Positions 55,931 to 64,000 of a stretch of 64,000 nucleotides of DNA are shown piece after piece. This stretch comes from Valencia hispanica (Eukaryota > Chordata > Actinopteri > Cyprinodontiformes > Valenciidae), in contig OY747716.1 in assembly GCA_963556495.2 (NCBI GenBank), positions 29,358,818 through 29,422,817 on the forward strand, read 5' to 3'. The translations under genes were made by a program, and so were the position numbers. Each line of letters opens with the position of its first letter. The stretch's first letter is position 1. Under the pieces are notes generated by a model that was not told where the DNA came from, ran no database searches, and saw only the letters and a list, made by a program, of their open reading frames with translations.

Positions 55931-58470
55931 GAGAGGACGCCACGCTGTTTTTGGTAGAAATGTTATATTTTTACTATAATGAACTAAAATACAAAACATA
56001 ATGACCAGACATGTAGACAGCACTATTAGACACTCATTTATACAGTTTATGAGCAAACAAAGATGATTTGGGGGTGAGTTGGTCTTCAATAACATTTTCA
56101 CATTGACTGACAACGTTTTAAAAACATTTAAATAAGAACTTAAGACAAGATACTTATTTTTACAATTTGATTTGCATGTTGATTTTGGATAAAAATGTGC
56201 ATATCTGTGCAATGTATAAAGGGACAAGAAGTTTCTTTAAAGAAAATCCTTGTCATTAAAATTTTTTTTTAGTAAATGCTTTTGAATAAAATAATAATCA
56301 ACTAAATAGCTAACATCCAAAACTAACTATGAGTTAAAGCCAGTGCATCTAACTGAGTGGCTTGAGTGAGTTAACATTAATTTTACTAGTTACATTTAAA
56401 ATGTTCACTATAGTTCTAGTAGAATGTCAAGCCAACTTTAACTCAAACACCTCTCACTCTCATGCCTATATCCCTCCCCCTTAAGCTTTCGTGCATGGGA
56501 CGTTAGAGGAGGTTAGCATCTTCTCTAAAGATTTATTCCACAACTCTAGAAACCAGGCTTTCAGATAAAACGTCAGAGGACAGCAGTAAAGAGTCAAGGA
56601 GAGCCATCGCCTGTCACACTCTGCCAATAGACTGTGACCTCAAGGGTTAGATGCTATCACCGGGAGGTCACCGGGTTCTTGGGTGCATGATAGCAGAGGT
56701 CTGTGCAGACTCCGTACGAGACATGAACTACAGCTGCCGTAAGACAGGAAAACATGGCCAATGTCCAAAGATTAACCTCTAACTTTACATGCTGTCAAAC
56801 TGACTTTCCAAAGTCCAAGAACGAGGCTGGCTGTGATATATAGCTCCATGGACAGAATGCAAGGACCTGATGTGTTACCATAAATGTTAGTGACTTAATT
56901 TTTGCTGTTGATGTAACATCCCCCGTTTTCTAATTCTTTGCCACGGATTCTCTACTCTCACTACTTATAATATCGATCCTCCTTCATCATACATCTTCCG
57001 TGTAAATTGTCCGCACCGTCTTTTAAATTGATCGAGCTGCATGATAAAATAAATGTAAGCAGAGCAACAGTGAGGTCATTGATCTGTGTAGTGATAGATG
57101 AAAAGCATTTATCAGCTTGGAGTACTGACGATAATTAATTGATATTGATTAAAACCAAGCAGGAAAGAGAAATGACAGTCCAACACTCACAGTGCTCTTG
57201 TCTATGCCACCTCCTCCAATTTTTAATGCTTCTCTTTAGGCATTTCACAAGAAGATCCATAAATGCAGATATCTTGTATAATTGAGGGCAGTGATTATAA
57301 TGCACTCTCTCTGTGTATTATTCATATTCAAATGGATAAGTTTGTGCTGAAAATGTTTCATGACCCCTCAGCACATTTGATTGCACATCAAGAGTGGAAA
57401 CTGGCAGCTGCTGATTTAAACTACACGTGTGAAGAGGCAGGATGAGGACTTGTCTTCTCTCTCCGTCGACAAATTTGTGCAATTTAAATATAAAATCTGT
57501 AAGTTCAATTTTTGATGTTTCCAGTATTGCTGTTAAGAGGGGCATCCACTTGCACTTTATGCTAAAATGGAGATGCTCTCCTCTATTGTCTGCAGTGGTA
57601 CAGCTCTAACAAGTCCCTCTACTGATAGCAAGGTAGAATTTGCAAAAGCAGTTGTAAGTGTCATTTAAGTTGAGGGAATAATGTAACTCCTGAAGTAATA
57701 AGGGCTTCCTTTTAGTGCAGGACATGTGATGGACTGCACATTAAATCTCCACTAAGTCATTTTATATAAATAACCGTTAGTTTTACAGTTCTTGCAACTT
57801 ATTTTTGCAGAGGCAGCTACACATATTTTTTTTATGCTGAAAGCTAGTTTTCTTCATATGTCAAACACTTACCGCTTGTTTGGATTGACAAAGTTGAACT
57901 ATTCTCTCAGATTTTTGCTGGTCTTCCAGTCCCACAGTTCCGAAATCATCTTAATTCTCCAGGTCTAACTCTAGCTTTAGAATCTGGACCTGAGCTCTGT
58001 TAATCTCAGGGAAATGGTCCCACCTCGTAGTTTTATTTGTTTCTCCGGCAAATATCAAGGACCTTAAACCTTGCTCTTGCTGACCCTTGTTGCGCACCAA
58101 TCACACTCTGCAAAGCCCCCTGTAATTACCAGCACAGTTTACTATTCATCAGCCGACGGAATGGAAATGCCTGTGAGCATAATGGATTTCCATGTCGTGC
58201 TCTAAGCAATGTCCTTAAGAGTGTGGGGAGTTTAACTTTCTAATTTGATTCTAGTAAAATTTCATGGAGAGAAAGAAATAAAGCACATAGGCTAAAACAA
58301 AGAAAAATTAGTGGTGATGATCAAGAAAAAATATATATTATTATAATTTTTAAGGTGGTTCTGGACCCATTCAGTTACTATGAGTTGATTAATGACCCAA
58401 CTGTAAGCACATGTTTCCCAGCAGTCAATGAAAAAAAGAGGCAGGGATTCTGCAAAAGCTGCAAGCCAAC
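55931..58470. other. Unique-looking sequence, with conserved-looking tracts
   Basis: No repeat or exon recognised. 57060-57470 and 58070-58215 look like conserved non-coding DNA (see findings). Confidence 0.4.
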
Positions 58471-58925
58471 TTTTCCTTTTTTAAACTTTATTTGTAACTA
58501 ATATAAGCATAAATGCAAAACAACAGTGGACAGTACAAACCATAAACTAATTACAATCACATAGTAATAAAAACTAAACGAAACAAAGGAGAGATTGGTT
58601 TTATACACATTTAGGACTAGTAAATAATGAAGGATCTTACTGTAATAAAATATTTTTTTATCATGAATGCTAACTGTTTATTTGAGTAATCCAACATTAT
58701 ACTGTTGTCTTTTAAGATAGAAATGAGAACCTTTTTAGACTAAGCAAACATTTAAAGTCCCTCCAACCCATGAATAAACTCACAGCTAAAAAAAAATGTA
58801 TCCAAATTCTCATCATGAGTATAACAGAAAATACACTCATCACTGTTAAAATCATATTCACTTGTGGTTTAAACTTACCTCTTTTTAATTGCATTTCTTT
58901 CATTTTAAGCTGGTGTGAAACAGAA
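58470..58925 (-). pseudogene. L1-like LINE ORF2 C-terminal fragment
   Basis: In shifting minus-strand frames: a cysteine-containing CIFCYTHDENLDTFFF block near 58800-58850, and then KIFYYSKILHYLLVLNVYKT nearer 58640. This resembles the C-terminal zinc-knuckle-like region and following helix of fish L1 ORF2 proteins. The upstream part is not present. Tentative because many stops intervene. Confidence 0.5.
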
Positions 58926-59429
58926 GTATAGCCTGTCTGACTTCTTAGAATGTGTTTTGGTACTGCCTCCTATTGGTATGTTTACTCCTTAAAAATGTTG
59001 CCCACCCAAACGTTTCCGCCAGAGTCCATGTGTTTCTATGTGTTTAGTTGGCTTTAGTTGGTTTCTGTAAATCCTTGAATTTGGGATTCCCTACCAGATC
59101 TAGTTGTTCAAGCGTGAATTCTTCAGGCGTTCAGTCATGTAACAATATTCTGCCGAAACCAGTTACTGAGAACTTCAGGGCCCTCATTTATCAACCTTAC
59201 TTACGCACAACTCTGTAAGTATTTCGTGTGTAGGAACAATTTTACGCATAGTGTGGTATTTACCATCTTGTACTTGTGCGTAGAAATGTTACTAAATAAA
59301 AGAACAGCTCTGACCATGCGTATGCACAGTATCTACTGATAGAACCGGGGAACTGCAACACTGAAACAGTTTTTCTTTGACGGAATATTGATCTCATCAT
59401 TTATCATCTCCACCAAGGAGCTCATGTTG
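58926..59429. other. Non-coding sequence
   Basis: No recognised feature. Confidence 0.35.
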
Positions 59430-60740
59430 GCGCCTGTCTGTCTTTTAGCGAAATATCTCAAATACAGGTCCTTCTCAAAAAATTAGCATATTGTGATAAA
59501 GTTCATTCTTTTCCATAATGTAATGATGAAAATTTAACTTTCATATATTTTAGATTCATTGCACACCAACTGAAATATTTCAGGTCTTTCATTGTTTTAA
59601 AACTGATGATTTTGGCATACAGCTCATGAAAACCCAAAATTCCTATCTCAATAAATTAGCATATTTCATCCGACCAATAAAAGAAAAGTGTTTTTAATAC
59701 AAAAAAAGTTAACCTTCAAATAATTATGTTCAGTTATGCACTCAATACTTGGTCGGGAATCCTTTTGCAGAAATGACCGCTTCAATGCGGCGTGGCATGG
59801 AGGCAATCACCCTGTGGCACTGCTGAGGTGTTATGGAGGCCCAGGATGCTTTGATAGCGGCCTTAAGCTCATCCAGAGTGTTGGGTCTTGTGTCTCTCAA
59901 CTTCCTCTTCACAATATCCCACAGATTCTCTATGGGGTTCTGGTCAGGAGAGTTGGCAGGCCAATTGAGCACAGTAATACCATGGTCAGGAAACCATTTA
60001 CCAGTGGTTTTGGCACTGTGAGCAGGTGCCAGGTTGTGCTAAAAAATGAAATCTTCATCTCCATAAAGCTTTTCAGCAGATGGAAGCATGAAGTGCTCCA
60101 AAATCTCCTGATAGCTAGCTGCATTGACCCTGCCCTTGATAAAACACAGTGGACCAACACCAGCAGCTGACATGGCACCGCAGACCATCACTGACTGTGG
60201 GTACTTGACGCTGGACTTCAGGCATTTTGGCATTTCCTTCTCCCCAGTCTTCCTCCAGACTCTGGCACCTTGATTTCCGAATGACATGCAAAATTTGCTT
60301 TCATCCGAAAAAAGTACTTTGGACCACTGAGCAACAGTCCAGTGCTGCTTTTCTGTAGCCCAGGTCAGGCGCTTCTGCCGCTGTTTCTGGTTCAAAAGTG
60401 GCTTGACCTGGGGAATGCGGCACCTGTAGCCCATTTCCTGCACACGCAACAAAATAATATTTCAGTTGGTGTGCAATGAATCAAAAATATATGAAAGTTA
60501 AATTTTTATCATTACATTATGGAAAAGAATGAACTTTATCACAATATGCTAATTTTTTGAGAAGGACCTGTATTTATTGGATTAAACTTTCAGGAAATAT
60601 CAGAAATTCGCCAAGGAATAAACACATAAAATTTGGGTGTGATCCTGCATGGAGATCATGTGACTCGCAATCTTGGGGAGTGGGGGATGTGAGGTGCTTC
60701 GCGGAGGTCTGCACTCACTGTGTGCTTTTTTTTTACTTGT
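59430..60740. repeat. Older repeat hosting the Tc1 insertion
   Basis: The left side (AGACAGGCGCC region, GCGAAATATCTCAAA) and the right side (TTGGGGAGTGGGGGATG, GCGGAGGTCTGCACTC) frame the Tc1 element and match, in inverted form, the repeat at 39625-39700. Confidence 0.45.
59465..60570 (-). mobile_element. Tc1-like element with near-identical terminal repeats
   Basis: Both ends are CAGGTCCTTCTCAAAAAATT and its complement, flanked by TA on each side (59463-59464 and 60571-60572), the Tc1/mariner target duplication. The terminal repeats run for about 118 bp and differ at about two or three positions. On the minus strand the transposase reads from about 60452: QKRLTWATEK, VLFSDESKF (first Asp), SVKYPQSVMVCGAMSAAGVG, then after a frameshift near 60040 LNWPANSPDQNPIENLW (third acidic residue). 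The N-terminal helix-turn-helix is missing: an internal deletion joins the right terminal repeat to the coding region. Non-autonomous. Confidence 0.88.
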
Positions 60741-63700
60741 CACATCAGTAATAATAATAGAGGGCAAAAACTATCGGTGTTGAAAAAAATTTGCGTTAAC
60801 TATGACAATTTTCAAAATGTCTTTTCATCATGTTTCTTTTTTTTTTGCCCCACTTATGTTTCACCTTGATTTCGGTGTCACTAAAATTCCTTATTTTGCT
60901 CTCTTGGCCATTATTTTTGGGAAGAACGCAAGGATTTAATGCATGTGTCAGAGGATGTGGTGTGACCAAATATGGTTAATTTAGGGCGTTTCTGTATGCA
61001 AATGAATGAACAGCACGAGCACCTAGGTGTACATGTGGGATTTAACAGATGATTGTGGAGGAACATGCGACTACTGGCCACCGAATTTTTGATAAATCCA
61101 GATTTTGACCGTTTGTGTGAACATTTTAAATTTAATTTGAGAATATAGCGCTTGATAAATGATGGCCCAAATCTTTTCAAAATCTATGAAGGCTGGTAAA
61201 GACAAAGTAGTGTGTCCCATCTTTACTTGAAATTACGTAAATTAGATATTTTTCTGCCAAAGATTCAACTTTTCATTACCATTATTATCAGAAAAGCCCA
61301 TCTAGATCCTATTAAGTTCCTTTTGCTCATTATCTCTTTTTGAGTTGCCTGCCACTCAATTCAAAGAAAGCATGTTCAACTGTCCCCCTCAGACCGCTGG
61401 GCACTCATGGAAAGGCCCTGTGGACAACTCAGAGGATGTCATGTGATATTTGCTTATTAAATAAGCACAGCACTTGTTCTCTGCTGGGATCCTCTCATTT
61501 TGCCTGTTCTCTGTTTCACTCAGTGAAATAAGAAAAGAGCAGCTACAATGTTTATGGTTATGTTTGAAACAAAGCAAGGATGGTTCATAACTTTATTGGT
61601 TATTCTTAAAGAGCCGGACAATAGATTTAGATCAAAAAGACTGATACAAAATCTCCTTAGCTTTGTTTTATTTATGCCTTTATCTTCACTTCTTTGCAGT
61701 CTCTAGGACTATTTTAGATTTTGAAATGATCAAATGTTGTCCAGATTCCACAAATTCCATGAAATAACCCTTTATCAAGCCTGAGATTTGATAGCAGAAA
61801 ACAAACAATAGAAAAGGTTCAATTGACGGTTAAAAATTACGGTTTTGATTAGTTGTGACCAAAAAGCACAAGTGAAACTTTTTCTGTTGTCTCACATGAT
61901 GCAGCCCAGGCTATAATGTTTTTGAAGAATGGAATTGTTTTACGATGGTGGAAGTCCAGTTTGGTTTTGGCCCCTATGTGATTATTTGTTAGCTTTAGTC
62001 TTTGGGACTGACTCGACTACATTAAGCTTATAACTTATTCATAAAATCTCACTTTAAGAAATGCTGAACTATTACTTTAACTTGTAAATTCAACTCCTGA
62101 CTGATCTCTATTAGGGACTCGAGCAAGCAGGATAAAATCACCTGAAGTGTAAAATTCAAGAGAGAGAACTCCTAATGTCTTAGTAAGTCAAATTATCTGT
62201 TCTGAGGAATAGACTTTAACTTCTTGAGACCAGTCGAAGTAATTCTTGTCACTGTTGCACATAGTAATTCAAACTAACTCAGATATAACAATAAATAGTT
62301 TTCTAAGAGTGAGTTTTAGGTGATCTAGACACATGCTCATGTTTAGATGGTTTTGACATCTTTTTAAATTTGATACAAACCATGTGTGTAAAAACTTCAC
62401 TTCCCATCAGTCAAAGTGAAGATGACCATGCAGATTAGCATTTGAAAAAATAAGAAAAAGGCAGAATGCATAACATACAGAGGCCAATGAAAGAAACACA
62501 TTGTCAAAAAAATTAAATAAAACAGAAGAGAGGGGAAGATGTAACAAAATTGTGATGAAAGGATTGGCAGTAGAGCAGAACAATGACATATCTTCACATG
62601 CATTTCTTTGCTGAAATGGGTCCTCTCTTCTTTCCCACATCCTGAATATCTTCCCTGCATCTGTTATTCTACGCACCAAACCAACTTCCCTTTTTATTTC
62701 CTAACTGCACGGCTTCTTATCACGCTGGAAGTCTATGCTGCGCCAATGTGGTGTTCCTCTTTGACTCACCGGCAGCAACAACAGCAGCCGATAAACACCT
62801 CCATTTGCTCCTTCGCTCCTTTTCATCCTTCACTGTTTTTCTGCTTTGATTCAAGCTCCTGCGGTGACCAAAAACATGCGAACGCAACAGCACAGCGTAG
62901 CAGGCTGTGCTGCTAAATATACACTGTTTCACTCATCTGTTGTTATATTTTTAATGGCTTCGATGCACTTGTGCTGCAGAGTCTCCCTAGGCCAGATTCT
63001 TTCTCTTGCCCTTCTTGCCTCTACGGTTCTTATCCCTGTCGCCTCGGGGCATTCACAGGCCTGCCGAAAGAAATCAACCCCACATCAGTGGAGACAAGCA
63101 GACACAGCTCCTCGCCCCCACCATCAGAGCTAAAATAAACTGCACACCTTCCCTCTGTATTGTTAGCCCATGAGTCTTGCTTTCAGGTGAACGGGCTTCT
63201 TCTCTTTAGCTGTCGTGATTACCTCATGTGTTATTCAAAATCAGCGTAGCTCGAGCTTTGAGTGCTGAAGTCACTGAAATTTTGTTAAAATTACTATATA
63301 CACCTGGGGAGAAAAGCAAAGTGCAACACAGGCACAAGTATAAATGGATTTGGTGCAGTGCTTTTTGTCTGCGGCGTCCTACGCAGAGCTCCGTTACATA
63401 AACCTCCATACAGCTGTTCCAAAATGGCTGCTTCTGTGTTTCTTCCTGGTGGCAAAGAACTGGGCATACAAAGAAATATGTATTTAGGCAGATATAAATT
63501 AGGAGTAGGGTGTAAGCTTCACTGATAGTGTGCAATCAGGGTCTGTCCTATAGATCTGCTGCTTGTTTCAATAAACCTGCAATTCTCAGAGAGCCGGAGG
63601 GGAGAAGGAGAACAGAAGAGGATACAGGAAGGCGACAAAAATTAGAAGATGGCTAATAGCAAGAATCATGACCTGTAAATGGAAGGAATCCTTTGCATGG

Positions 63701-64000
63701 ATTCCTTGCTTTTGCATTTGAGAGTTTTATACAATACCGGTGGCAAGGTGGTTGCAGGGTGTGCAGTGCTTTTCATTATGCTTTCTCGGTCTGCCATTGA
63801 TTTTACTCCAGCCGGAGTTGCTGTATTATTTGAATGTTAAGATGTCAGCGCTGATAACCACCAGCTCCATTAAAGGCAGGTAGGGTGGCTGCAGCTGGAG
63901 GAGCCTGGGCAGGAGGATGAATTATTAAGGAGAGAATGAGGTGGTGGGACATTTCCACCGTCGCCCTAGTGAATGTCATCCCGCTCAGTTGGGAGACACG
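60741..64000. other. Unique-looking sequence to the window end
   Basis: No repeat, RNA gene or named exon recognised. 62450-63130 has several short open frames without motifs. 63640-64000 is balanced in base composition and reads like conserved non-coding DNA. Confidence 0.4.

Noticed and set aside
58712..58903. Transmembrane host protein in the minus frame
   Set aside because: Better explained as a frame-shifted L1-like fragment.

Overview
This window looks like non-coding DNA from a teleost fish nuclear genome. The evidence is its transposable-element flora: decayed Tc1/mariner copies, L2/Maui-type, RTE-like, Rex1-like and L1-like LINEs, Ty3/gypsy pieces, hAT-type non-autonomous elements, a tRNA-headed SINE, and long CA, GA, TA and GATA microsatellites. 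Base composition is AT-rich, open reading frames are short and broken, and no bacterial or organellar features are visible. I could not recognise a host protein-coding exon with confidence, so the window is probably intergenic or a large intron. The species is not identifiable from the sequence.

Layout. 0-5.6 kb: an L2-type LINE on the minus strand inserted in a Tc1 transposase, then Tc1 fragments split by a 2.16 kb inverted-repeat element that carries a THAP zinc-finger exon and a second unnamed ORF, itself interrupted by a 661 bp palindromic element. 5.6-8.2 kb: mostly unique sequence plus the C-terminus of a LINE. 8.26-9.72 kb: one Tc1 copy holding three nested insertions. 10-13 kb: an L2 fragment, then a Tc1-like element split by a second L2 copy with an 8 bp target duplication. 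13.1-15.0 kb: copy A of an unnamed LTR-like family, interrupted by a 990 bp foldback element. 15.6-18.1 kb: LINE fragments (RT relic, endonuclease, 3' tail) containing a 430 bp CACATG tandem array. 20.2-21.6 kb: an LTR-type non-autonomous element. 23.7-24.5 kb: Tc1. 25.3-27.7 kb: CA microsatellites around a telomere-like repeat. 28.7-34.1 kb: Tc1 copies with an L2 insertion, an LTR-like fragment, a Myb/SANT-like ORF with a hairpin, and copy B of the LTR-like family. 36.5-37.3 kb: Tc1. 38.8-41.6 kb: nested non-autonomous DNA elements. 41.86-42.46 kb: a SINE whose tail is shared with the L2 LINE at the window start. 44.2 kb: a GA tract. 45.0-47.9 kb: a Rex1-like LINE 3' end, then an internally deleted Ty3/gypsy chromovirus. 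50.2-52.9 kb: a Tc1 fragment and copy C of the LTR-like family. 53.0-55.9 kb: an exon-like ORF, 210 bp of GATA repeat and a GC-rich block. 58.5-60.7 kb: an L1-like fragment and a young-looking Tc1-like element. The rest (notably 21.6-23.7, 34.1-36.5, 42.5-44.1, 55.9-58.5 and 60.8-64 kb) is unique-looking sequence, some of it resembling conserved non-coding DNA.

There is no gene system here in the operon sense. The content is a record of successive insertions, and nesting order and target duplications give relative ages. The most interesting candidate is the THAP-encoding inverted-repeat element at 3.2-5.4 kb. Next are the unnamed LTR-like family with three copies and several orphan ORFs.
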